Assembly: GCF_012273895.1 (NCBI RefSeq)
Contig: NC_052111.1
Coordinates: forward strand, 682,001 to 746,000
Length of the DNA stretch: 64,000 nucleotides
DNA from: Zerene cesonia
Taxonomy: Eukaryota; Arthropoda; Insecta; Lepidoptera; Pieridae
Reading direction: 5' to 3'
Position numbers and translations under genes: made by a program. This document shows, one piece after another, positions 33,537-46,010 of the stretch. The first letter of the stretch is position 1. Each line of letters begins with the position of its first letter. The notes under the pieces were generated by a model. The model was not told where the DNA came from, did not search any database, and saw only the letters and a program-made list of their open reading frames with translations.

Positions 33537-34636
33537 GTTTGTTTCTGTTGTAAAGCACTAAAAAAATCACAAAATCGCTCCGACGTTTGCCGGGAAAATG
33601 CACTAAAAATTTGACAGTCTGTGACATTCGTTTTTTGAACTATGTCAATCTGTATTTTCTTTTTTTTTCTTACATTGTAAATGACCAGATCTTTAAAAAT
33701 GAAATACATTTTGGATTATTACATTTGCCTACTTTATTTATTTATATATACAATACAAAAATAACAGTGAGTTCTAATTAATACAAATATTACATTTGCA
33801 GCTAAGAGCAAAAAATACTGTTACCTAAATTGTGTAAGAATAGTTTTGTTAAAGCGGTATTTTTCTAATTTACATTTATTTTTTGAGTTGTTTTATTTTT
33901 AAGGTTTTATAAGGCTTACAGGGTACATGATTATATTTTAGCACGTAACAGTGTCACGAACGGACGGTCAACGATCTTTGCTAATTTATTTTCTTGCCTA
34001 TGAATTCGGTTAAAGGATCTGGATTTTTCATAGTTTATAAAGTATATAAGTATTTTTTTTATTTTGATTGTGAAGTGTTAATAAAAACAACTATAAATAT
34101 TATCTGTGTATAGGTTATATATGAATTAAAAAACAAATCACAAAAAATTATCCCAAAACCGGTAAAATAAAAAACAAAAAAGTTTTCTTCCGAAATTGAA
34201 AAAAATTCTTATTTAAAAGCAACAGTACAGTTTAACCTCTTCGAATAAATAGCTTATCCACTGAGAACGGAAAATTAAAATTCATGAATAGAGCTTTACC
34301 ACTAAATACAGTCGCAACAACAACAGCCTGGAAAATATCTTAGTTATCCATTTATTTCTCGTATAATAAATGGTATTACAAAATGTGTACTTAAATCGTT
34401 ATATTCTATCGCACGGCTCGACGCCTGAAATAACAAAAGATTGCCGAAAATGAGGAAAGAGGAATGAAAGTCTGTTGTATTGGAGATAATGATGATGAAT
34501 ATTGTAATACCTATAGGTTCTAGAATGTAATATATATTGTTAACATGCAGGAGTTTATATATAATCGGAAGAATATTACCTTTAAAAATATATAGCTCTA
34601 TAGCCCTTAGCCTCGCAATATTTTTTTTTAGTATTT
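33537..34636. other. Upstream region of the FSIP2-like gene
   Basis: The first ~170 bases include the probable 5' leader and promoter, slightly GC-richer around 'cgctccgacgtttgccggga'. Beyond that it is AT-rich with nothing recognised. Confidence 0.5.
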
Positions 34637-35768
34637 TCTTGTGTTTGGTTTCACGCGAGTATTATACATTTAGAAATTAAAAACTTTTCAACGGATTTNN
34701 NNNNNNNNNNNNNNNNNNNNNNNNNNNNNNNNNNNNNNNNNNNNNNNNNNNNNNNNNNNNNNNNNNNNNNNNNNNNNNNNNNNNNNNNNNNNNNNNNNNN
34801 NNNNNNNNNNNNNNNNNNNNNNNNNNNNNNNNNNNNNNNNNNNNNNNNNNNNNNNNNNNNNNNNNNNNNNNNNNNNNNNNNNNNNNNNNNNNNNNNNNNN
34901 NNNNNNNNNNNNNNNNNNNNNNNNNNNNNNNNNNNNNNNNNNNNNNNNNNNNNNNNNNNNNNNNNNNNNNNNNNNNNNNNNNNNNNNNNNNNNNNNNNNN
35001 NNNNNNNNNNNNNNNNNNNNNNNNNNNNNNNNNNNNNNNNNNNNNNNNNNNNNNNNNNNNNNNNNNNNNNNNNNNNNNNNNNNNNNNNNNNNNNNNNNNN
35101 NNNNNNNNNNNNNNNNNNNNNNNNNNNNNNNNNNNNNNNNNNNNNNNNNNNNNNNNNNNNNNNNNNNNNNNNNNNNNNNNNNNNNNNNNNNNNNNNNNNN
35201 NNNNNNNNNNNNNNNNNNNNNNNNNNNNNNNNNNNNNNNNNNNNNNNNNNNNNNNNNNNNNNNNNNNNNNNNNNNNNNNNNNNNNNNNNNNNNNNNNNNN
35301 NNNNNNNNNNNNNNNNNNNNNNNNNNNNNNNNNNNNNNNNNNNNNNNNNNNNNNNNNNNNNNNNNNNNNNNNNNNNNNNNNNNNNNNNNNNNNNNNNNNN
35401 NNNNNNNNNNNNNNNNNNNNNNNNNNNNNNNNNNNNNNNNNNNNNNNNNNNNNNNNNNNNNNNNNNNNNNNNNNNNNNNNNNNNNNNNNNNNNNNNNNNN
35501 NNNNNNNNNNNNNNNNNNNNNNNNNNNNNNNNNNNNNNNNNNNNNNNNNNNNNNNNNNNNNNNNNNNNNNNNNNNNNNNNNNNNNNNNNNNNNNNNNNNN
35601 NNNNNNNNNNNNNNNNNNNNNNNNNNNNNNNNNNNNNNNNNNNNNNNNNNNNNNNNNNNNNNNNNNNNNNNNNNNNNNNNNNNNNNNNNNNNNNNNNNCG
35701 AAACGTCGGGTTAATAATATAATGAATAAATCGCGTTTAAAATCCGTTGAAAAGTTTTTAATTTCTAA
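34637..35768. mobile_element. Inverted-terminal-repeat element interrupted by a 1000-N gap
   Basis: 'agaaattaaaaacttttcaa' then 'cggattt' ends at the gap (34698). After the gap, 'aaatccgttgaaaagttttt' then 'aatttct' is its reverse complement. The right side also carries 'cgaaacgtcgggttaataat'. The same motifs occur in the element at 57400-57607, so this looks like a MITE-like element whose interior is missing. Confidence 0.65.
34699..35698. other. Scaffold gap, 1000 N
   Basis: Exactly 1000 N, a placeholder. It sits inside an inverted-repeat element, a structure that commonly breaks short-read assemblies. Confidence 0.99.
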
Positions 35769-35782
35769 ATATTTTTTTTTGT

Positions 35783-35943
35783 CATAGAGGGAAACTGAGC
35801 TGGTTGTTCGCCTGTTGGTAAGCGATCACCACTGGCCATGATATTTCGCAGAAGTGACTGCAACGACGGGAAAAAAGGAATGGACTGGTAAAGGTAAGGA
35901 TAAGAAAACGGGCCTTCGGTCCCCCCACTCACCGTTTGAAACA
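35783..35943 (+). repeat. SINE-like lepidopteran repeat copy
   Basis: 'gtaagcgatcaccactggcc' and 'ggtccccccactcaccg' are diagnostic of the family also seen at 28890 and 56252. Confidence 0.6.
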
Positions 35944-36224
35944 TAACATGACATTATTTCACACAGGTGTTCTGTGCCGGTGTACTTCTCCGATGCGAGC
36001 TGATAATTATTGCCCACATAATTCGCCTGCGTGGTCAAAGTAAATTTTAATAACAAACTTACATTCCCTATTTTATCCCTTCGTGGGGAGAATTTATCAA
36101 AATTCTTTCTTAGCAGAGGCCTACTTCACAATGTTTATTATTAAGCCAAATTCAGCCCGATTGGTCAGTCAGTCAGTCACCTTTGCGTTTTATGTATTAA
36201 GAAGGAAAAGAAAGAATATATTTA

Positions 36225-36412
36225 ATGCCATCCGAACAGGTGGGTAAACGATTATCACTGCCCAAGAACGTTTGTACAGATAGGGCCGTTGCAAACGCTT
36301 TAACTATCTGAGGATAAGGGAAAAGGAAAGGATTGACGAAGAAAATAAAGAAATTGAAGCATCACAAAAGGATATGGGTCTTCGGCTCCCCCACGTAACG
36401 AACAAATCTCAG
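36225..36412 (+). repeat. SINE-like lepidopteran repeat copy
   Basis: 'acgattatcactgcccaaga', 'gataagggaaaaggaaagga' and 'cggctcccccacgtaacg' match the same family. Confidence 0.55.
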
Positions 36413-36809
36413 TAGCATTTACATACTTATATTTCTCGTCGATCTTCTGTGGAGGTGCGCCGAGCTACCTTCCCCTACCTTCTACCTGGCACAATTTGTG
36501 CCGAAATGTGTTCGACTCCCACATATTTCATTTTATTTTGTTCACTAAATATATTGGTATCTTTTTGCTTTCCAAAACCAATCTGTTCTTATTGCTTAAA
36601 CGATCAACAAACATTCAAATTGTATATAAATATTCAAAATAGGAAGTTTTTTTATTCGTATGTTTGTTAGTAATCTATTTTGAAAGTATTGCATCAAAAG
36701 TAACATTATTTCTTATTGCCAAAGACTTAATATTTATTAATCGACTTCAAAAAGAATTATTTACCTCGTAACATTTTACTCGGTGAACTGATTGTAATGA
36801 TTATTTTTT

Positions 36810-37019
36810 ACTAGTTGCGCCCCGCGGTTTCACCCGCGTAAGTCCGTATCCCGTAGGAATATCGGTATAAAAAGTTGCCTATATGTTATTCCAGTTATCC
36901 AGCTGTCTACGTACCAAATTTCATTGCAATTGGTTCAGTAGTTTTTACGTGAAAGAGTAACAAACATCCATACATCCATACATCCATACAAACTTTCGCA
37001 TTTATAATATTAATAGGAT
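36810..37019 (-). repeat. Helitron-like (Lep1-type) full-length copy
   Basis: 'actagttgcgccccgcggtt' to 'tataatattaataggat', with a triplicated 'catacatc' near its 5' end. Confidence 0.78.
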
Positions 37020-38300
37020 TTGAAGCCTGGTGCCTTCCATACGGTCCTATTTTGATAAATAGTGTTTTGTAAAAAATAACTATTTAGCTTTATTAGTTTA
37101 TTCACCACCTTACCTCATACTAGTATCTTATGCATCAGATATATCAAATATAATTGAAGCAAAGTATAAGTTTCGAATATATACCAGCTTGCACTTGACC
37201 GATTAGCCTTGTATTGTTTTAGCTCATATAGCAATATCTAGTTCAAGCTCTGCTTTATATCGGTCAAGGGGTAGAGTGGTTATATTGGTGAATGTTGCTA
37301 ATAAATATTAGGTAATATTTGTATCGAAAGTAATTGCTCAAAATCACGATATTGTGCTTGATCATTTCATTTAGATATTTGATTGCCGTTCGATTTAGAA
37401 AGGTTATAATTAATTAAATTTTAAATATTAAGATGGGACTTTATTTTTCACAACAATAATGAACAAAATTATAGGCTTGATTTTTTGTAAATAGCTTAGG
37501 TTAAGCGGATGTTTACATTTAAGACTAATCTTATTTTAATTAGAAAAACATGGAGACCGAAATGGATTTAAAATTATTCATTCCATTTTTTTATTTTATT
37601 ACTTGCAATACGTTTACTATAGACCTCATATCAATGAAGACATTAATTTACGAAAATAATAACAATCGTTTATTCAGTAAACAAAATATCGTGTTTTTCC
37701 TAAATATCATATTTTAAGTTATTTAAAAGGTTTATTAAAAAAATATTTGTAATATCATATTGTATAAGGATCATTTGACGCAGGTAATTAAATATCATGT
37801 ATTATGTAAGTACAAAGGTTATGCAGCATCGCATTTAAAACAACATATTATTAGGCAAGATACAGAATTCCCAAAACTATGATTAATTCTAGAACATTCC
37901 AACTTCAAGCAAATATTAGCAGACAATTACGTCACAAGCACTCAGACAAAACACTGTACCGTAAAAAGTAATCACGGTAATTACAAGGTTTTTAATTAAG
38001 ACTTAGAAGCTACACTGCAAGGGTCCCTACCCCTTTACATGAGGGTACGCGCCCTTTCAAATAAGCGAAAAGGGAAGACCGGAGTAGACGTCTAAATACC
38101 ATACATGGTGTATAAAATGATGGCTAAAGTTTGTTGATATTTCTGGGTAGTTTAATGACCGCATTATGTTCTAAAATATTCCATTGATTATTAATTTAGG
38201 TACCTAAATGAAGTTGTTGGATGTTTTTGTTGCTTTACGAAGCAAAATTTTGTTTTGAAATTTTGCATTCATTAAATAGGTATAGGTATCTACTTTAGTT
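37020..38300. other. Intergenic AT-rich DNA
   Basis: No gene, RNA or repeat recognised. Confidence 0.6.
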
Positions 38301-38302
38301 AT

Positions 38303-38400
38303 CTGTACTAATAACATGAAGGTGAAGAGTTTGTTTGTTTGAACACACTTATCTCAGGCACTACCGGACCGACTTAAAAAATCGAAGCGGAATACAAGTT
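38303..38400 (+). repeat. Truncated Helitron-like copy
   Basis: 'tgtactaataacatgaaggt' with 'gagtttgtttgtttgaacac' is the 5' half of the family seen at 26182; the 3' half is missing. Confidence 0.5.
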
Positions 38401-38714
38401 AATCATATAGATATTTATCCTAAACTTAATACTTAAATAACAGTATTAATAAAATCCGATACAATCTTGATGAAAAGTTTAAATAATCAGAACTTAATGA
38501 TTTTTTCGTTATTTATTTAAGAAAACATGAAAACCTATCGAGAACAATTAGATATTAATAGATTAGTTAGTGCAATACTGGAGCAATCACTTTTCTATTT
38601 ATTAGACTTAATATTATAGACCATCTACCTGGCATAGTTTTTCATTCATTAAAAGCAATAAAGCTATTATAAGGCTTGGTAATAATAACCATGTGTAAAA
38701 CAATCACGCAACCG

Positions 38715-38950
38715 CAGCCGTTTCAGGTGGATGCAAGCCGATGCAACGCGAGCGGAGTCACAGCGTGATGTAGTCAAATTGCGCAGAGAGTCGGCGCGGT
38801 CGGCACTCATACGCCAGACGTGGTTGAACCGTCGTGCGTCGCACGCGTCTGTCAGCTCCCGGCGACGCTCGGATATCGCGTACTTATTCCTAACTGAAAA
38901 GCATACGAAATACCCTTCCCAGTTGTGCCCCCGTACCCCCAGTGATGCCT
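38715..38950. promoter_or_regulatory. CpG-rich patch, possible promoter or non-coding first exon
   Basis: A GC-rich, CpG-dense segment ('gcgcggtcggcactcatacg', 'cccggcgacgctcggatatc') stands alone in a 9-kb AT-rich desert. Both strands are open for about 80-100 codons, but neither reads like a protein. It lies 8 kb upstream of the 46962 gene in the right direction to be its first non-coding exon. This is inference only. Confidence 0.3.
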
Positions 38951-41900
38951 GTAACAATGTAATAATACGCAATAACTAATCGCCGAATTAGAGTGTATGT
39001 AAACAATCGACGCTCGATGTTTATTAAATAATTTCGAATGATAAGTTTGTTGAACTTTTTCGCACGGGCCGGTATATGGTGACGTTTGTGCATCGAGATT
39101 AGGTTTACGTTATGCGAGTTTCATGGTCGCACGAAATTCATATGTAATTCAAGGTTGAAACTGTAGTTGTTATCAGTAGGCACTGCTGTGATAAAATCAG
39201 CTTTATCTACTAAGTTTGCAGTAACGTTTAACTCGTAATGTCTTCTAAGTGGATTTAAAAGATATTAGCGGTAATATCAAGGTGACAACATGTATAAAAT
39301 CAATGAGTAAACATGCTTTACGATAAAAAGAACAGCTGTTAGGGTTTTTTAAAAGCATATGTTGTTTACTTTGTTAACGTTTAAGTACCCGTGTGGACAA
39401 TAATAGGTATTGATTTTAATTAATTGAACAATTTATAATAGAGAACTATCATTAGTTATATCTCATAGAATATATTAAAATACAACAATAGCGAATGTAT
39501 ATTTGCTTATTTACATTCATAAATATACAATCCATAAAATTTTGTTTACGACATGTTATCTAATAAAATAACCAGTCGTGTATTGAAAACAGAGTTCAGA
39601 TTAAAATTAAACAATACAGTTGATACCATGACTTGTATGCGTTGTAACTTCATATTTCATTAAATAACTGACCGGTTTTATTCATATTGCAATTAGTATA
39701 TTGATAATGGTGGTTGTAAAACGGAAGTTAATAATTATTATGTATTATGTAACCTATTATTTACTTGCTTATCTTTTTAACTAACTTTACCCGTCTATTT
39801 ATAAATTTAACATATTATTTCATAGACATGTGGCGTTGGAGTGTTGTTGGTTTAGTTTTTAGATAAATAAACTCCAATTTCAATTGAAATGAAGCACACA
39901 TATGTAGAGGTATCCATTGCTTACTTGTAAATTATCATTATACTTGATTTTGGTATTAATCTTGCTGTATGGTGTATAATATAAGAGGGGTTAAACTAGT
40001 TGTACTAAAATACGACGGGTTCCATCACATTATTCTATATTTAAATGGTTATTTTCATACACTTAAAAATAAGCGCTGTTACGGATTTTAAACATTGGTT
40101 CATTTTTTAACAAACTGTAGGTAGGTATATTAAAATACTGCATTGATTATTTAATGAAACACATTCTTTTTCATTTAGCACATCTTCTAAACATTTATAG
40201 TGATTTTCATAGATTTAGAAATCGTCATAGAGTTACATTAGTATTATAGATACTTTCCAAATATAAAAAGGAAGCTTACGCTATGATGTTTCGAGATATT
40301 AAATGAGATTAGTTTTTATTGAATATAAATATCGTTATTACAGCTTCCGTTAAACATAAGATTGGGACCTAATTATAATTTAATTCATTTACTACTTATT
40401 TCATTTATTTAGACTATACTCGATTAGGGACTCCCATAATTTCTTGCGGGAGTTCTTTTCTAGAGTATAGAACTTAGTCTATTCCCATTGGTCCTGCCAC
40501 TTAATTGAAATTCCCTAAAACAAACCTCTGCCCGTGCACTATATGGCACAATTGTGTTTATTATGAATTCCAAATAATAATCCAGATCATCTTTATGTAA
40601 TATCTCTTTACAGCGTTGTTTCGAAGAATTTGCTATTTGATTCATATTGCGTATGTGTGCATATCGTAGGTCGAATAATCTTCGCTTTAGATTTACAGTT
40701 GTAATGTATAAATGGTAAACTATGTTCTCAGGTTGTAAATTTCTTAATTAATTTTCTAATTTTAAAATTATAGGCATTGTGTATTAAAATAAAGACGCCA
40801 AAGTACATATATCCACTTTTGTAGGTAAATATATTGTACTCGTATAATAATTTATTGTCTATTATTTTTATGTTTCCGTAATATAACATTTAGTTAGTAT
40901 AAATAAACAACTCAACAATTTTTTCTTGTAAATATGTATAATATAAAGAAATATATACTCTCATAAATAGGAAGCAATACAAATTAAATGTCATTTCCTA
41001 TAATTATTTTTACTAGGAGGTGGTTTGATATCTCTACTTCATCTTCTCTTATCCTTATTAATGTTTGGAGTCGATGATTTTGTTTACATTTATATTTTAG
41101 AAACTTTTAAAGTGCGTCTAGTTCCACAAACGTTAAAATAAAAATATCGATTATGAACGCTTTTTTTATTATCAATGCTTTTGAATATTTTAATATGCAG
41201 TAGCTTTTTATTAATTCTTAAATTTATAAACATCACCGATTTCCAATAGACTGGTCTCCTGTTAAGAACTTCTTCAAACGAAATTAAATAGTATTAAATT
41301 CTTCCATACCAATCAAACATAACATAACAATTTATTAAAAAGATTTTCTCCTAAGCCAATTTATGTTGGTTACGAAGTAATTGCATTAAGATGTATTAGA
41401 TTTAAGCGGTATTAAAACCCATTGACCCGGCGACCTATCACAGCCTTGGTAGAATCAAAATAATTTTGAAACGAAATTTATGTTATTAAGGTTAAATTTC
41501 CAAGTGATTTTAAATCCTTTGTCGACGCTCTGTACGAAAATTAAAATAATTTTCATGATATAATTCAATTGAGAGCCTTTTTGCTAGTAGTGTTTTACTA
41601 TTAAGTTTCACAAACGAACATATTTTTATTTCATGAAATATAAAATAATTAATTTCAAAAATCTAAAAGTAATTCATTTCATCGTCGAAACACTTTTCAT
41701 ATAGGAAAATACGGAAACATTATGTAGAAATGCCATAAGTGGCTTTATGTATGCGATGATTTATGAACGCGCTGAATCTTTACTCAATTCATCATTGAAA
41801 AACAATTTTTAAAAGGCAGACTTAAAAAGTTCTTAAGAATTTATTAATAACAAAACACTTTTTGCTCAAATGCTATCATAGCTGAGTACTTTCCTAAAGA

Positions 41901-41990
41901 AACGAAGATAAATATAATAAAGTTGGTCTATGTTTCTTCTCACATGTAAGGTGATATAATAACTTACAAAGAACACATGTACGTATCTGT
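38951..41990. other. Intergenic AT-rich desert
   Basis: About 3 kb with no gene, RNA or repeat that I recognise. Confidence 0.6.
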
Positions 41991-41997
41991 TTTAATG

Positions 41998-42110
41998 TTG
42001 TTTTTAAAGCATTCAAATGCTTCATAAATGAGAAATTTTTAAAGAATAAAAAAAATTGATCACAGGGCGAGATGTGAACCCGCGTTATTTAGCTAACCCG
42101 AACCGTAGTA
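41998..42110. repeat. tRNA-related SINE-like repeat
   Basis: Second copy of the family at 19640: 'gcattcaaatgcttcataaa' and 'aaattgatcacagggcgag', with 'gtgaacccgcg' as a decayed reversed B box. Confidence 0.5.
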
Positions 42111-43350
42111 ACTCTTACTTCTACATCCTTTATTGGTCAAATATTGAAACCGTGCAAAAATTAGTTGAAATTTAAAATCATAATTATTTAAGGATAAAAA
42201 TATAATTCTCTTCAATATTAACACATCATAATAAATACTATATTCCCGTAAATAAACTGTGAATTTTCTTTTAACGAAAATTCATATACCGCAGAGCGTA
42301 AATTGCGTATTACAAAGAAAATAGTCGAGACTAAATAGAACATTGTTACATGCCACGTTAATTCATTGCCATGTCCATTTGTCGATTTCAATACATATCA
42401 ATTGGGTGCCATTTGTGTGTTTGTATTACCGGATTGCATCAGTATCGGCCGATTGTTACTCGATATTTATTTATATTTATATGTTATCAACGATTTGTTA
42501 ATTTAATTTTATTTATAGATTCTTGGATTATTTTTAGAATTACTGCGCAAGGTTATGTTAATATTAATGTTTATCAATATATCTGTTGCGTATGAAATAG
42601 ATTGAGAGATTGTTCGTAGTTATTGGATTTCGCTTGATAGTCCACGCGTAATTACTTTTAACAAAAAACTAACCGCCTTCAAATTGACATTCAGACGAAA
42701 TAAAATGGAACCACACGGGAGGCACCATCTTTCAAATAAAGGAATAATACAAACGGTTCACCCAGTAAAAAGTTGTGAGTTAACAAACACAAATAAAATG
42801 TAGTTGAATTCAAAAAAAGAGACTTCAAAAAAAAGAGGATACAATATTTTTGAAGTTGGTTACTAAACGAACATATGGACATAAAGAAAAATTAAAATGG
42901 ATTCGATTTTGAAATAGAAAAGGAAATAGGTGTCTACTATTTATTTGCCTGCATAAAAAAAATACCTGTACATATAATACAATATACGTAAAATTATTAG
43001 AGAATCAAAAGAAAATACAAGTATTAATATTTATGATCAGTCTACACGAATCCATTTATATCCCCAATACTTTAACAGCAATCTCTTATCCATTATTTCT
43101 TGGAGATTTGTTTACAATGATCTTTCTAATGCTTTTAAAGTATCCAAAAGCTAATGTTTGGCTTTGTGAGGTATTATATTATATTGATTTGCTAAAGTAA
43201 TTCATACAAAGAAGGACGTCTGATATGTATTGGTTTATAAAATAATATATCTACAAAAAATTTCACCCTTTCTGATTCTAAACTGAGACTGAATGACAAT
43301 AATTTCTTATAAAAAGAATTACATCATTCAGCCCACGGAGTTATAAATGT
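42111..43350. other. Intergenic AT-rich DNA
   Basis: No gene or named repeat recognised. Confidence 0.6.
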
Positions 43351-43955
43351 ACTAGCGGTCCGCCCCGGCTTCGCCCGTGGTACATCTACATCCAGATCCT
43401 GGAGCCCACTTCGCAACGGGCCGTGCAGCAGAAATCGAAATATTTTAATTTCACCACAACTTCAAAACTAAACGTCCAATTTTAATCATTCAAAGACCAA
43501 ATATTATCAACATAAACTGTACTTATCGATGAAATAATTTATTTTGATAAGGATTAATAGCGTGAGTAAAATAAACGCGTTTAAATGTAGTCCAAAAAAA
43601 ATTCAAGATTTTTAAATAAAAATTTTATTGTTGTGCCTCACTCGACATAGATAGGTATAGTGTGTCGCGGACTTTTAGAAGATCTACAATTAATTCTAAC
43701 ATGTTATGGTTCTATCTTTTGTAGTTTAGGCAGCGTACGCAAAATAAGTAACTTCATTGGTTGATTTTTTTCAGTTAATCGAAAATATCTTACGGAACCC
43801 TATTTTTTTTTCAAAATAAAATATAGCCTATGTTACTCGTGGATAATGTAGCTTTCGAATGGTAAAAGAATTTTTAAAATCGGTTCAGTAGTTTTTGAGC
43901 CTATTCATTACAACCAAACAAACAAAGTTTTCCTCTTTATAATATTAGTGTAGAT
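43351..43955 (-). repeat. Long Helitron-like non-autonomous copy (about 600 bp)
   Basis: 'actagcggtccgccccggct' at one end and 'tataatattagtgtagat' at the other, with 'aaaatcggttcagtagtttt' near the latter. It is the longest member of the family in the window. Confidence 0.7.
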
Positions 43956-44098
43956 ATAGTATAGTTTTTGGTATTAGTTTAATTATATTTGAACATAACA
44001 TATTATCTTATAACAGACCTTTTAAATTGTTAGTAAAATTTGTCTAAGAAATAATATATGTCATTTGTTTTATATTAATAGTTTTGGGATAAATACTA

Positions 44099-44213
44099 CT
44101 AGCGGTCCGTTTTGGATTCGTTTTTTGGTTTGAATAAAAAAAAACGGTCAAGTAGTTCCTAAATCTGTACGTTTTAACGCACAAGCACTCTTAATTTTAT
44201 ATTATTAGTATAC
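44099..44213 (-). repeat. Degraded Helitron-like copy
   Basis: 'actagcggtccgttttggat' to 'atattattagtatacaca'. The interior is mostly lost. Confidence 0.5.
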
Positions 44214-44619
44214 ACAATTATAGTTTAATTTCCTGCGCCGTATCATGTGTACATAAATTGGCGTTCTTGCATATTTTATACTTAGTACAAGTCACAGAAA
44301 TACGCTATATTTATTCTTTAGATATATAAATTATGCCACTTAATCCAACCTATTTGAATTGCTAATGATTTAAAAATACGCATATTCATTATGTGACGTG
44401 TCGTGCATACAATTGGTATGTAATCCCTAGCCATTCCCTAGCTTATTAGCGTAAATGTGGAATTACTAATTATTTTTTTATACACTAATTGTGAACGAGC
44501 ATAATTTTTTTTTAATAATTATATTTTTTATCGTATTTTAATGTTAATCAAGTGTTTTGTTAGTGATATAATCAACGGAAAGAATTCATTTTCAGGAAAA
44601 TTTATGATTTAAAGCATGT

Positions 44620-44776
44620 GCCCACCATTCATTATCAGCCCATACATGTTCCCACCGCTGGGACACAGGCCTCCTATGAGCGTTCAGGCCATAATGCCCC
44701 ACGCTGGCCAAGTGCGGGTTGGCAGATGTCACATGTCGTCGAACTTTTGATTCTTGGGCATGCCGGTTTCCTCACG
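44620..44776 (-). repeat. tRNA-derived SINE-like copy, part before the gap
   Basis: 'gttcccaccgctgggacaca' to 'gccggtttcctcacg'. Together with 45777-46010 it forms one complete element (see the gap entry). Confidence 0.8.
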
Positions 44777-45776
44777 NNNNNNNNNNNNNNNNNNNNNNNN
44801 NNNNNNNNNNNNNNNNNNNNNNNNNNNNNNNNNNNNNNNNNNNNNNNNNNNNNNNNNNNNNNNNNNNNNNNNNNNNNNNNNNNNNNNNNNNNNNNNNNNN
44901 NNNNNNNNNNNNNNNNNNNNNNNNNNNNNNNNNNNNNNNNNNNNNNNNNNNNNNNNNNNNNNNNNNNNNNNNNNNNNNNNNNNNNNNNNNNNNNNNNNNN
45001 NNNNNNNNNNNNNNNNNNNNNNNNNNNNNNNNNNNNNNNNNNNNNNNNNNNNNNNNNNNNNNNNNNNNNNNNNNNNNNNNNNNNNNNNNNNNNNNNNNNN
45101 NNNNNNNNNNNNNNNNNNNNNNNNNNNNNNNNNNNNNNNNNNNNNNNNNNNNNNNNNNNNNNNNNNNNNNNNNNNNNNNNNNNNNNNNNNNNNNNNNNNN
45201 NNNNNNNNNNNNNNNNNNNNNNNNNNNNNNNNNNNNNNNNNNNNNNNNNNNNNNNNNNNNNNNNNNNNNNNNNNNNNNNNNNNNNNNNNNNNNNNNNNNN
45301 NNNNNNNNNNNNNNNNNNNNNNNNNNNNNNNNNNNNNNNNNNNNNNNNNNNNNNNNNNNNNNNNNNNNNNNNNNNNNNNNNNNNNNNNNNNNNNNNNNNN
45401 NNNNNNNNNNNNNNNNNNNNNNNNNNNNNNNNNNNNNNNNNNNNNNNNNNNNNNNNNNNNNNNNNNNNNNNNNNNNNNNNNNNNNNNNNNNNNNNNNNNN
45501 NNNNNNNNNNNNNNNNNNNNNNNNNNNNNNNNNNNNNNNNNNNNNNNNNNNNNNNNNNNNNNNNNNNNNNNNNNNNNNNNNNNNNNNNNNNNNNNNNNNN
45601 NNNNNNNNNNNNNNNNNNNNNNNNNNNNNNNNNNNNNNNNNNNNNNNNNNNNNNNNNNNNNNNNNNNNNNNNNNNNNNNNNNNNNNNNNNNNNNNNNNNN
45701 NNNNNNNNNNNNNNNNNNNNNNNNNNNNNNNNNNNNNNNNNNNNNNNNNNNNNNNNNNNNNNNNNNNNNNNNNNNN
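44777..45776. other. Scaffold gap, 1000 N, probably spurious
   Basis: The 71 bases before the gap (44706-44776) are identical to the 71 bases after it (45777-45847). The two contigs therefore very likely overlap and the gap holds no real sequence. Confidence 0.95.
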
Positions 45777-46010
45777 GGCCAAGTGCGGGTTGGCAGATGT
45801 CACATGTCGTCGAACTTTTGATTCTTGGGCATGCCGGTTTCCTCACGATGTTTTTCTTCACCGTTTTAAGCAGTGGTGATGTTATCCACTTGTGCAGATA
45901 AATTAAGAAATCAATTTATTTCCTGCACGCTCGCCCAGTCTCAAACCCCAGATTATCAATTTTGAAGTCCGAGGTTCTCACCACTGAGCCACCACCATTG
46001 TTATATACTG
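45777..46010 (-). repeat. tRNA-derived SINE-like copy, part after the gap, with tRNA-like head
   Basis: It repeats the 71 bases seen before the gap, then continues through 'gatgtttttcttcaccg'. It ends in a head that reads 'tggtggctcagtggtgag' and 'ggggtttgagactggg' on the minus strand, like tRNA A and B boxes. This identifies the family as tRNA-derived. Confidence 0.75.

Noticed and set aside
38667..38979. Overlapping 82- and 101-codon open frames on both strands
   Set aside because: Both arise from a CpG-rich segment with few stops; neither has coding character or splice context.
44618..45901. Five long open frames over the third gap
   Set aside because: They are N-translated artefacts; the real flanks are SINE-like repeat, not coding.
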